From the NCBI RefSeq assembly GCF_000151315.2, contig NW_011887292.1, positions 537,534 through 601,533 of the forward strand: DNA of 64,000 nucleotides, given 5' to 3'. Source of the DNA: Capsaspora owczarzaki ATCC 30864 (lineage: Eukaryota; Opisthokonta; Filasterea). Within the stretch, counting starts at the first letter, position 1. Each line of letters begins with the position of its first letter. The notes under the pieces are model-generated. The model saw only the letters and a program-made list of their open reading frames with translations. It had not been told where the DNA came from and did no database searches. Of this stretch, positions 12,551 to 22,891 are shown in pieces. The translations under genes were made by a program, and so were the position numbers.

Positions 12551-13155
12551 GCCTCCTGTACTTTGGCGTTGTCTCTGGTGCTTTCAGCGCGAGCTGCGAC
12601 GAGTTTTCTGTGCCTTGCCCGAGATTCTAGGACATTCCACAAGGTGTTTTTGACAAAGTGTTCTGCTTTTGCGTTTGACTCGAGCGCTTGTATGTTTGTG
12701 TTGGAGTTATACGACCTTCTTGGTCGTCCGTGTTCGAGTTACGTGGCCTTCAAGGTCGCTGGTGTTCATTTGAGTTCTTTCATGTTATGGTGTTTGGTAA
12801 ACATGTTTCACCTGGTGTTTCTTGAAGTTCTCAAGTGGTTTGGTTTCTTCAATAAAAATCCGTCTGATGAACCAGTGGTTCTCCGAAGCCTATTTCGTGC
12901 CTTCCGTACTCGCCGACACCACGTCCGTCCTGGAAGTCCGTCCGTCATTTCCAAAGTCAACTCCTCCTCCTCCTCCTCCTCCTCCTCCTCCTCCTCCTCC
13001 TCCTCCTCCTCCTCCTCCTCCTCCTCCTCCTCCTCCTTGCAAATTATGTCAACAGACGGAATCTCACTTGATTAACAGTGATGAGCAAAAAAAAAATTGG
13101 TTCAATACTTTGCGTTTATTTTGCCTGGTCAAATCGAGCGTTTAGCGCGCATCGC
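12551..13155. other. Intergenic with a (TCC)n microsatellite
   Basis: Spacer between convergent 3' ends. It contains an AATAAA hexamer near 12851 (ttcAATAAAaat), a candidate poly(A) site for the LRR receptor. A near-perfect TCC/CCT trinucleotide array lies at about 12961-13037, a potential polypurine-polypyrimidine triplex tract. No gene is visible. Confidence 0.7.
12961..13037 (+). repeat. (TCC)n microsatellite, about 25 units
   Basis: Pure CCT/TCC repeats of about 77 nt. In translation it gives poly-Ser, poly-Pro or poly-Leu, so the long frames through it are artefacts. Confidence 0.95.
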
Positions 13156-14823
13156 TCAATCATCATTGGCAACCCAGGCATACGCTTGTTGCTCTCGAAT
13201 CACCTTGCTGTTTGCGACAGAAACGATACGGCGTTCAAACCCGTTCGACCGATCAACACCGTCCCAGCGATAACCTGGGGGAATATTGAAGCGATTTGGC
13301 GGAGGTGGCGGTCCTCTGTACTTGGGCTTTGTGACCCCAGCAGCACCGCCTGACTCTGCTTTCCCTTGTGGCCGGGAGTTCAAAAAAGCGGCCATGGGGT
13401 CACCCTCGCGGTCTTGCGCTCGCAGATGTGCCTCCAAGTCAGCGTCACCAGCGTAACGGGCGAGCGGCTTGGACATTTGTGCAAGCTCTTCTTCGCGCCG
13501 TTCGATGGCTTGCTGCTTTTGCACGGCACCCTTGCCCCAGGCAAGTCGCCGCTCGATGGCTTCCGCTTGCTTGGCTTCCTTCTCGCGCTGGGCCAGTCGC
13601 TCCTGCCTCATGTCAATACGCTTGCCTGTCGCCTTGTCGCGGTAGACGGTTTCGCCATCGCCATCAGCGGTCTGTGCGTCTTCGGAAGAAGGTGGGAACT
13701 GTGCATCGGCTGGAATGTGACGTGAAATGATCATTGCGACGGGATTATGAGCAGTCCCCGTCGCGTTGTTGCTGCTGCTGCAGCTGCTGCGTCGCACGGG
13801 CGAGAAATCGGCATGCTGAACGCGCCGAGGTGGGGACAGGTCGCCCTCGCTGTCATGGCGAACTCGCCGCCGAGGTGGAGACAAGTCTTGCGGAGCACGT
13901 ATGGGCGATGGCGAATCGTGGCGGGCGCGACGACGAGGAGGTGAGAGATCCGCGGCAGCAGCCCTGTCGGGCGAAGGAGAGTCATGTCGCGCTCTTCGAC
14001 GGGGCGGAGAAAGGTCTCGCTGTGGTGGTCGTCGCTCAGGAGATGGCGAGTCATGACGCACACGCGCTTGAGGATGCGGCGGCGGGGGTGACGAGGAATC
14101 ATGCCTTGTGCGCTGTCGTCGACCGGGTGACGGCGACGGCGACCTGTGGCGCGCATGTGCTTGCACCGTGCGTTCAGGCGAGCGTCCTCGTTCGTTCGGG
14201 ACCACTTCGGGCCTCGTGGGTGAGGTAGAGTCGTGCCGTTGCCTTGCTGGTGCTTGTCGTCGCCTTCGATCCGGAGACAAATCCCGCTGCGCAGCGTCCC
14301 GCCTCGGATCCAGCCCGACGATCGCCGGGGCGTCGTCAGCATCGTCGTCGTCATCATCGTGATGATGGTGATTGTGACCATCGTCGTTGTCGTTGTCGTC
14401 ATGGGCAGACGCAGCGACGGGCTTCCATCGCGACGCCGCGTTGACGTCCGTCACGATCGTCGCTCCGTCGTGCTCTGCTCGGCCAGCCAGCAACCCGACG
14501 CCGCCGCTGCGACTTGCATGGACACTGTCATCATCATCGCTGAACTCGTCGCCGCGCTTGCGTTGGAAGTCGTCCAGCTGCTCGTCGACGTCAATCATTC
14601 TCATCCCACCGCCGCCGCTCGTGCCGGTGCTCCTCCTCGACGACGACGACGACGACAACGACGACGACTTGCTCTTGCTATGGGACGATGAGCGGTGCTT
14701 GGATGACTTTTTGTGCTTGGATGATGCTGGGTCTGCGTCCGCCATGCTCGACGACGACGACGACGACGCCGCCGGTCCGCTCATGTAGCGCTTGAGATAG
14801 TCCAGCTTGGACAGTTCCGACAT
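13156..14823 (-). CDS. BUD13: BUD13, RES complex splicing factor
   Basis: A single exon of 555 residues. The N-terminus starts MSELSKLDYLKRYM, close to the BUD13 family start. The middle holds tandem RHDSPSP and DLSPPRRR units, the same kind of repeats as in animal BUD13. The conserved C-terminal third has DKATGKRIDMRQERL, LAWGKGAVQ, KPKYRGPPPPPNRFNIPPGY and RWDGVDRSNGFE. BUD13 is a subunit of the RES (retention and splicing) complex with SNU17/RBMX2 and PML1/SNIP1, and joins the activated spliceosome. The N-terminal half is Ser/Asp/His-rich low complexity (poly-Ser, and D/H runs near residues 130-170). It is divergent from the mS41-like gene with about 270 bp between starts. Very confident. 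Confidence 0.95.
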   Translation of the reverse strand: MSELSKLDYLKRYMSGPAASSSSSSSMADADPASSKHKKSSKHRSSSHSKSKSSSLSSSSSSRRSTGTSGGGGMRMIDVDEQLDDFQRKRGDEFSDDDDSVHASRSGGVGLLAGRAEHDGATIVTDVNAASRWKPVAASAHDDNDNDDGHNHHHHDDDDDDADDAPAIVGLDPRRDAAQRDLSPDRRRRQAPARQRHDSTSPTRPEVVPNERGRSPERTVQAHARHRSPSPSPGRRQRTRHDSSSPPPPHPQARVRHDSPSPERRPPQRDLSPPRRRARHDSPSPDRAAAADLSPPRRRARHDSPSPIRAPQDLSPPRRRVRHDSEGDLSPPRRVQHADFSPVRRSSCSSSNNATGTAHNPVAMIISRHIPADAQFPPSSEDAQTADGDGETVYRDKATGKRIDMRQERLAQREKEAKQAEAIERRLAWGKGAVQKQQAIERREEELAQMSKPLARYAGDADLEAHLRAQDREGDPMAAFLNSRPQGKAESGGAAGVTKPKYRGPPPPPNRFNIPPGYRWDGVDRSNGFERRIVSVANSKVIREQQAYAWVANDD

Positions 14824-15090
14824 TTGGCTGTTTTTGGTTGTTGCTCGGTTTGTTGGTAATGCACTCTGTCAGGGTTGTATTTGTTTGAGTGTGCTAGGAT
14901 CAAATAGACAAAGGAAAAGGATTGAGCTTTGTGATTTTGGGGAAACTCAGAGTACAGTACTGTAGATCTAAAATGTCTAAACAGAAAAAAAGCTCAATAA
15001 AGAATGGCAAAAAAAACACAAAAGGTAAAAGTTGTTTAGGTCTGAGACGCTCAGTCTCAGTCTTTGTTTTCAATCCTCCTTAACCACAAA

Positions 15091-16645
15091 ATGCTGCAGG
15101 CGTCGACAGCGCTTGTTCGTGCTGCTGTTCCATGGAAGCAGACCGCGCTGCTTCTATCATCAACCTCAGTAGCAGCATCAGGAGCAGCAGCATCAGGAGC
15201 AGCATCAGCAATAGCAGTGCGATCGTGCCCAATGGCGAGATCTCACTCTTCACTGACTGCTCGTCGCTCTGCTGCCATCACTGCGACCGCTGCTTCTGCT
15301 GCTGCTACTGCTGCTACTGCTACATCTGCTACTGTCAGCACAGCCACAGTGGCATCGTCGCCGTCGTTGTCGTCGTCGTCGTCGTCCAGCCGCATGTTTG
15401 GCTCGCTCGCCACGCTCCGTCCGCGTGCTGCTGCCCCTGCCGCTGGCTCTGCTGCGTCGCTCGCCTCGGCCAGCTCCCAGCGGTATACACGCCGCAATGC
15501 TCTCGCACGGGCAGTCGAGCGCGACCCAAGTCCCGCCAATGCCAGCGCCAATGCCAGTGCCAGTCTCACTCAGCCACCGCAGTCCTCACAGCAAGCCACA
15601 AGGAGCGCTGATGCATCCCCATCTGCCGCGTCATCTGACTCGGAGGCCGCCTTCCAGTCAGAGGGGTATGATCAAGCAGAGGACGAGCTCGAGGAAGTGT
15701 ACAAGGTGGACGAGACCGACCTTTGGGACGAGCTCGACGAGGAAGTCCAGGCCGAGCTGCTGTTCAAGTTCCAAACCTCGATCGACGAACTCACGCCTGC
15801 TGAGCGTATTGTGCTGCTCCGTCGGTTTGGCCCATCCCTTTGGGACGAAGGCGACGACAGGCAAGTCTACCAGCCGCACACTTGGACGCACATTGCTGCG
15901 ACCGAGCGTCGTCCCGCCCAAATCGGCCTGCCAGGCGTCCTTCCCGTCAACCCCAACGGTGCAACTGGTTTCTACACGGAAGACAAGTCCTTCAAGGAAG
16001 CTGTGCGCAAGTCCACCTTCACCAAGCGCATTCCATTGCCTCGCGGTACGAGTGACACTTTTTTTTTTTTTGTTTGTTTGCAGCAATTTTTGTTTTTCGT
16101 TTTTTCGAGTGGCTGTGAGTTTGCATTGCTCACGTTACACAACGATCATTCCATTTGCCATCCACACTCTTTTTGCTTTTCTTTTCGTTGACAGGCGACA
16201 TGACGGTCGAGCTCTTTTTGACTCGCATCGGAAACGAGGCTGTGTCTCACCTCGCCAAATTCCCGTCGTGGTTTGCCCTGATGGGCTACTCGTCCCGCCA
16301 AATGAACGCTCTGGGCATCCCAATCGCAACCCGGCGATACATTTGCGAGTGGCGCGATCGATACAGGTATGGCGCACCACCAGGCAATGCTTGTACTTTG
16401 GTGCGTTGACCATGACTAACGTTTTATCATTCTATGCTCGTACTTGCCCTTCCCCCCCCCCTCCCTTTGATCATGGTGATGCACTCAAAAACAGTCGAGG
16501 GGTCGAGCCGTACGTGATCAAGCGCACACCCTGGAAGAAGCTCAAGGATCGCAAGGCGCAACGCATCGAGCGCCGTGCCAACGCTCGTCGTGTTGCTCAA
16601 GGTCTTGCACCAAACAAGCCCAAGGCGGCTGCAGCCAAGAAGTAA
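15091..16645 (+). CDS. Mitochondrial ribosomal mS41-like IGR protein
   Basis: Three exons (15091-16045, 16195-16366, 16495-16645) close in frame to about 425 residues. The second exon encodes an IGR-motif domain: VELFLTRIG, KFPSWFALM, LGIPIATRRYI and CEWRDRYR match the signature of fungal FYV4/mS41, a small-subunit mitoribosomal protein. The first 150 residues are Ala/Ser-rich with few acidic residues and several Arg, consistent with a mitochondrial presequence and a disordered region. A basic C-tail (LKDRKAQRIERRANARR) fits RNA binding. Many family members are much shorter, so the long N-terminal half (including the acidic stretch EDELEEVYKVDETDLWDELDE) is an addition. Start chosen at the first ATG after the T-rich leader. 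The IGR assignment is good; mitochondrial location is inferred. Confidence 0.8.
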
Positions 16646-16658
16646 CCACCTACAAGTA

Positions 16659-16697
<39 letters not shown>

Positions 16698-16933
16698 AAA
16701 AAAGGCGGTTGCAGCAGCCTCGATGCTGCCAAAGCTGTCTTGTCTCACTTCTCTTGTTCTAATACATAATTTCACTCTCCCGCTCTCCATTTCAGAACAA
16801 CTGTTGCACGAATGGAACACTCTAAGCAGCAAAGCGTTTACGCACACTACAACGAAATGGATGGCACAGAGCAGCGGGCATAACCAGAGAAAAGTACACA
16901 CACACACTCTCACAAAAAAACCAAAAAAAAAAA
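16646..16933. other. Intergenic with an (AAC)n tract
   Basis: Spacer between convergent stops. A CAA/AAC array runs from about 16660 to 16696, directly downstream of the mS41-like stop. No gene is visible. Confidence 0.6.
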
Positions 16934-19900
16934 TCATCCCGAACTGCTGTACTTGCTTGACTTGTCTTCTTCGGGCGCTGCGGCAACATAGTCGGGATTT
17001 TTGCGAAGAATAACAAGACCTTCCATCAAACTGGAAAGCGGAATATCTGTGTTCACAAACATAGGGACGGACGGTGAGTGCAAGAGTTCGAATCAAACAA
17101 CAAACAGTGCAAAGGTGTAGCCGTTGCCATACATTCTTCAGTGGCAACCTCAGCACGCTCGCCATAAGCAAGCAATACGGGTGTGGTGTGAGTTTGGAAA
17201 CCGGTGATGGTCTTTGGCTTGCCAGCTTGCCCAACCACATCAACAGCCTAAGCGTTAAAACCACAAAGCGGTGTCGCGTCAGTCTCCGATGGCACCAAGC
17301 ATTGCCAAGAAATAGACATGCACAAACAAAAAACAAAATCGCTGTACCTGGCCGACGCGCACAGTGACGGGCAGGGGCTTCATGTTTTCGTCAAAGGTCA
17401 TGAGCATTCGGGGATGCATGGCGGTGACCAGGTAATAGAGGAAGTAGTGCGACTTGCCAAGAAGCACTGCACACACAAGCAAACAACAAGCACAAATACC
17501 AAAGGATGAAAGTCAGACGACTGCGCGTTGTTGCCGATGAAAAAGAAAAAAAAAAAAACACCACCACACCAAACAGAAAGTCGGCAAACGTACCGTTGGT
17601 GGCATCCAGGCACGAAACAAGAACGGCAATCAGACCACCGGCAGCAACAGGGGACAGGGCGGAGCGATCGGAATGATACGGGCTCAGTGACATGGTGCCC
17701 TTGCCAAAGTGCAAAAGACCTTGTGCGATGCGCACCATGAACAACTGGTTGGGCTCCTTTTGGTAGAAGGAGGCAAGACCGCGAAGCATGGCTGCAATGC
17801 GAGAGTTGTTCGTGCCCGCGCCAACAAGACCCATGCCAAAGATGGAGCTTGCCGCGACCTCGAGGTCGTTGTCGTGCGAAAGCTTGGAGAGCGTGTCGAG
17901 AACCGTCAGCTTGGGGTTGGACACGCACAATAGCGCAAGAGCAACAGGCACGGATCGACGAATGACGGGTTCGCCGTATTGCAACTAATGGTTCAAAAAG
18001 AAAGGGGGTGGATATGCACATTTGAAGCCAAGCGTTAGTGTCGTGAAAGTGCAACCTTTGCCCCCCCCCCCTCACAACACACACAGACACACAAAGCAAA
18101 AAAACCCCTACAAGATGGTTCATTGTTTGCAGGGCCATTTCCGAGCCAATATCCTCGCCCATGGCAATCAAAGCAATGGCCAACACGGCAATGGACTGGT
18201 GCGTGTCGTCCTGCTTCTTCTCCTTGTCAAAGTGCTCGCTGCAAATGTGGAGCATGCTCTGAACCTTGAGAACGTTGCCGGTGCCAGTGTACGCGCAAGC
18301 TTCGACGAGGACTTGGGCGAGGCGGCCAAACGGCGGCGGGACGGCCTGCAAGGCAGCCAGAGTCGCGTCGGCAGCCTCCTGCTTGCCGAGGCAGGTGAGA
18401 CCCAAACCGACAGCAAGGAAGCGCGCATACGTGTCTTGGAGCTGGGCATCGGTGCGCTCCATCATGGTCTGGAGAATGGCCGAGGTGACCTCGCCGTCGC
18501 AGGTGCCGACGAAAATCAGGCCCAGCGCAAGAGCTGCCACGCCAACCACTTCCATGGACGACTGGGTGTCGTTCAGAGCCGGGGTGAGCAGGTCGACAAA
18601 CTCGGCGCGAGCCGAGCCAGCATACGCAAGGCCAAAGCCCATGATTGCGCCGGTGCGAACAATGTTCTTCTTGTCGGTCAGGTAGTCGCTCAACAGGGCG
18701 AGTGCGGGATCGGCCTCGTTGCGCACACCAGTGTTGACAATACCGCATGCCAGCAGCGCACCAGCCTTAATGTACTCGTCCTCCGTGTAGAGATACTTGT
18801 CAATCTGTGCAAGACCGCCATCAACATCCCATGCGTACAGCATGCCGAGAGACGCGGCAGCCGACATCATGCCGTGCTCCTTGTTCTTGTAAATCCACTT
18901 GTGGCCGTCATCGGTCAACAGCTTGTCGACTCCAAAGCCAGCATTGACAAACGCGTTGACAAAGGTGGAAGCGAGATTTTGGCGAGCCGAATCCACGCCC
19001 GCGCCAAAGCCAGCGCCACCTAAGAGGGAAAAAAAAAACAAAGAGCAGCGAGTTGAGTGAAAGGGCGCGTGCAACATCACAGCAAAAAGAGCAACAAAAG
19101 CAGCAACAACAAAAACAACAAAAACAACAACAGTAAAAGACCAAATACTCACGCGAAGGCTCAAGATGAGACTTGTAAATATCTTCGGGGGTCTTGGGAT
19201 CCATAATATCGAGCTCGCGTGCCAGCGAGAGGAAGTGGCTGCTCAGGTTGGTGTTTGAAATAAGATCGTTCAGCTCAATTGAGCCACCCTCGATGAAAAT
19301 GTGATGGCGACCAAGAATGAGAGCCAGCTGCTTCTTGACAGCGCTGCAATGATGGTAAAGGGGGTTGGCAGTCAAAAGTGAGAGCAGGAGAAAAAAAAAG
19401 CAACAAAAAAGCAAAAAAAAAGCAAAAAAAAAACAGCGTCTCATGGCAATGCGCGTTACCTATCGGGGCAGGATTCATACACCTCCTTAATCAACGCCAG
19501 ATCATTCAGCTGTGCCGCGAGACGAAGAGCAGCAGGATAGCGCTCAAACTTGCGGAAAATTTCAAGCGCAGTGCGCAGGAGCGCAGCGTCCTCGGGCTCG
19601 GGAACATAGGTGACGCAGCTCACAAGGTACAAGCAAACGCGTTGGTAGGCTTGTTCGTCGACGTACTGCGAGAGCAAGTCGAGGCGCTCAATTTCCTGCA
19701 GGCGTGGAAAACCAAATCAAAGTGAGCATCACATTGAACCGAGAAAAAGGCATCTCGGATTCGTGCTCCTCCTCCTCCTCTCACCATGAGCAAATCGCAC
19801 GCTTCAGCTTCAGCGTTGTGCTTCATGTTGAACGGCACAATCTCCTTGGCGAGCGCAACAAGATCGTCCGTGGACTCGTCTGCATCGTTGCGAGCCTCGT

Positions 19901-20569
19901 ACTCGACGCCAATCTCGCCGGCAAGGTGGCGCACGTACTCGTGGCCCCACGAGCCCAACTCCTCGCCAGAGCCAATCAGCTTGAAGTGGAGCGAATCACG
20001 AGAGCCTTCCTCGGACGAGGTCATTGCGAGCACCGAGATGATGTCTGCGAGCACGCGCTTGTTGGCCGATTCGGCGGTGGCCGTGTGGATGGACTTGAGC
20101 TCTGCGTAATGGTCGCGCAGGAATTTGAGCGGCTTGGGCACAGAGGTCATGGACGAGGTCGCCGAGCGAATCTGCGTTCGCAGGGCTTCGAGAGCGGGAC
20201 CGTGCAATGCCGTGTCTGGGTCCTGTTTCCCCCCGGGCCGAACATCAGTGCCAATCCAAGCTGTTACAAATGACAAGAGCAACGTCTCTCTCTCTCTCTC
20301 TCCGCCCCCCCCCCCAACCAAGTCCGAACGATCAGAAGAAGAGTGAGTGAACTGACCTTGAGACGCTGAACGAGCATTTCGAGCTCCTCCTTGAGCTGCT
20401 TGTCCTCCTCGGACTGCACGAACAAACAAGAACAAACACAACGTCAACAACAACAACAACAACAACGTCAACGTCAATAGTCGCAGCACACAAACAGCCA
20501 ACAAACACGGCAAACGCAACTGAAAACTCAAAAAACACAATCATCGAGAAAAACAATTCGAGATCGCGA

Positions 20570-20602
<33 letters not shown>

Positions 20603-21118
20603 CTCTCTTCGCAGTTTCGCTGCTGTTTTTGCTTTGTTTTGTTGCGTTTATCTTCCATTCGGCGTTTTTTTGCAATCCCACCTCACTCGTTTGTTCAGCT
20701 GCATCCAAATCGTCATCTCCAGCGTGCCTTGCCATCGACGCGATCAGAAGCCCAGTGAGCGGTCAAACTGTGACAGCATCATTTTTTTTTTTTTTCGTTT
20801 TCCGTTTTCCGTCACTTCTTTTTCGGCCGTCCAATTGTCTGTCTGCCTTTCAACATCGCGTCTGAACTCAGTCTGAGCGTGCGTTTTGGTCTGAAGAGAG
20901 ATTTGTGACGTCTTTCGCTTTGTGGCTGGTGGGCGGAGAGCGGGGGAGAGGCGAAAGGGGAAGAGGGAGCGAGAGAAAGGACGAGTCGTGCAAAGCTTTG
21001 CGTTGAAACTGACCAGCTCGACCGGCGCTGGCTTGGCGGGCGCCTTCTTGCTGGCAGCAGGATCGTCCGAGCTGACGGGGTTCACGGCCACTTCCTTCTT
21101 GTCCACTGGCGCGACCAT
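16934..21118 (-). CDS. 26S proteasome subunit RPN1 (PSMD2)
   Basis: Ten exons close in frame: 21014-21118, 20357-20413, 19785-20222, 19460-19695, 19153-19343, 18112-19019, 17594-17984, 17348-17466, 17133-17247 and 16934-17046. They give about 890 residues (human about 908). RPN1 is the large scaffold of the 19S base that binds ubiquitin, UBL shuttles and UBP6/USP14. Diagnostic stretches include [74 protein letters not shown]-like PC repeats, [31 protein letters not shown] and [20 protein letters not shown]. The C-terminus extends slightly past KNPDY with an acidic, Ser-rich tail. The intron between exons 1 and 2 (20414-21013) holds a 27-nt T tract near 20574. Very confident. Confidence 0.95.
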
Positions 21119-21420
21119 GTTGGCTTGTAAGTGTGTGAACGAAAAACTAGAAAACAAGAAAAAGAGGAATGAGCTTGAAACAAAGTTGAAATGGAAACCA
21201 AGTCACAAAGAGTCACAAAGAGTCACAAAGAGTCAAACGAAGGGTGATCATTGACAGGAACGGGGTTGATTATTCGAGCTCAAATGACAATAGATTGTAG
21301 CTCTATCAAAAATGAGACAGGCGGCATTAGACCGGGGTTTGAATCCAACTAAATGTCAGCGTTCGTTCAGCCTCGCTCAGTCCTCGCTTCTTCTCCTCGA
21401 CCGATCTCTGTTTGGAATCG
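21119..21420. other. Divergent promoter region, RPN1 and membrane protein
   Basis: About 300 bp between the two start codons. It contains a short tandem repeat (agtcacaa units, 21201-21233). A tRNA-like T-loop (gggtttgaatcc) occurs near 21333 but has no accompanying tRNA fold. Presumed bidirectional promoter. Confidence 0.45.
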
Positions 21421-22542
21421 ATGGCATCCCTGCGACGAACAGCGGCGGGAAATGCGTCACAACAGCACCAAGAGCCTGTGGAACTGCTAGACGAAGCAGG
21501 TACGATGGACGCTTTGTTGCTGAGGCAGGTCATCGTGGTGCTGAAACGGTGTGCTGCTCGTCATCATCTTCCTTGTCATCCTTACAGAGCAAGAGTCCAT
21601 TCTCGAGACGCTCGCAGAGGCAGGAAATCGCGTGGATCGTCTGTCTCGGGTAAATCGTCGACCGTATTTTGTTCATGATGACGCGGGGCTGTAGGCTGTT
21701 GTCGATCATTCGGGCTGTGATGACAGCGAACGAATGCGTTTCCTGTTTCACGACCTGCTTTGGCTGACACCAAACGCTCGCTGACTGACTGACTCGCCGT
21801 ATTCTGACTCTCTGCTTTGCCATCGTGGCAACTCCAACAATGCTTAACAGACTGCGATCGCTGCGGGCGCAGGAGTGGCGGCTGCACTCTTCATTGCTCG
21901 ACTGCTTGTGATGCCTGGCGCGGCAGAACTGACGACGGATGCGCTGATCGGTGAGCTCCTGTGTGGAAACGTCGAATCGCTTGTTGCTCCTCGTCTGTCT
22001 TCGCAACTACTGTTCTCACTTTGGGTGGGTGATGTCGATTTGCACTTGAATCAACTTTGTTCTCCACCGTTCTACCAGTCGAATTTCTGGCAGCCGTTTC
22101 CAATAGCCTCACATGTCTACGCTTGATATGTGATCTCAAGGGCGCTGATCCAAGCATCCCTTGGTTTCGGTATGGTTTGGACCGTTGTTGTTTGAGACTT
22201 TCGTCTCAAAACCCCTCAAGCCCTCAAGTTCTCGTTGCTGAATTTTCCACCCTTTCGTTGACAATGCGCAGCTTCAAGTACATTGCTCCGTTCGGCCATC
22301 TGGTCGGCCTTGCCACACTTTACGTACACATGTACGGCAGACCCGCTGTAGAGCAAGCGTTGGATACACGCGACCTACCAGAGCAGAGCAACTCGATGAT
22401 CACGCTGATGCGACACTTTTGGGTTCCTCTGGTGTCGTTGATTGTCTCGCTGCTCTGGATTTTCACCGAATACGACGTGCGACGGACCACCACGGATTTG
22501 CAAGAGCTGCGCCGCGCGCGCTACAAGTACAAGAAAATTTAA
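21421..22542 (+). CDS. Unknown small membrane protein, about 200 residues
   Basis: Five exons join in frame: 21421-21499, 21588-21649, 21851-21950, 22079-22169 and 22272-22542. I do not recognise the family. The order is a short polar N-terminus, a predicted amphipathic or coiled stretch (EQESILETLAEAGNRVDRLS), a Gly/Ala-rich hydrophobic segment (AIAAGAGVAAALFIARLLV), a central region, two more hydrophobic stretches (KYIAPFGHLVGLATLYVHMY and HFWVPLVSLIVSLLWIF), and a basic C-terminal tail (RRARYKYKKI). A polytopic endomembrane or organelle protein is plausible. The consistent splice phases and the charged C-terminus argue for a real gene. The donor of exon 1 (GTACGA) was chosen because it keeps the amphipathic segment in frame; a later CAG/GTCATC donor would break it. 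Confidence 0.6.
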
Positions 22543-22891
22543 TCTGGTTGTTGCTTTCTTGTTCTGGTTTGTTTTCTATCAATACCGTCACCTTGAAAAT
22601 GTGCGCTGTTCCCCTTCACAAAACCCGTTGGCAAGTCAAACAAAATTTACATGGGTAAAATTACAAGAGACAGGGAGGAGATGGCCATCAAGGCACCTCA
22701 TAAAGCAACCAAGCGAAAGTGACATCCAGCGAAACAGAATGCGAAAAAACAAAAACCAAAACAAAACAAAAACCAAAACAAAACAAAAACAAAAACAACA
22801 CAAACAAAACAAGGAAACCATGGACAAACAAGCATGTACAATAATCAAGCAAGACAGAAATGAAAAGATGCAAAAAAAACCCCAACCAGAC
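22543..22891. other. Intergenic: facing 3' ends, A-rich
   Basis: Spacer between convergent stops. It carries repeated ACAAAACAAAA(CC) units from about 22745 to 22812. No gene is visible. Confidence 0.55.

Noticed and set aside
12563-13145. Poly-Ser and poly-Pro frames downstream of the LRR receptor
   Set aside because: They are produced by the (TCC)n microsatellite and A/T-rich flanks.
18022-19023. A 333-codon plus-strand frame opposite RPN1
   Set aside because: It crosses RPN1 exon and intron boundaries and resembles no protein; RPN1 on the other strand explains the sequence.
21240-21360. tRNA-like T-loop (gggtttgaatcc)
   Set aside because: No matching A box, anticodon arm or acceptor stem can be folded around it.
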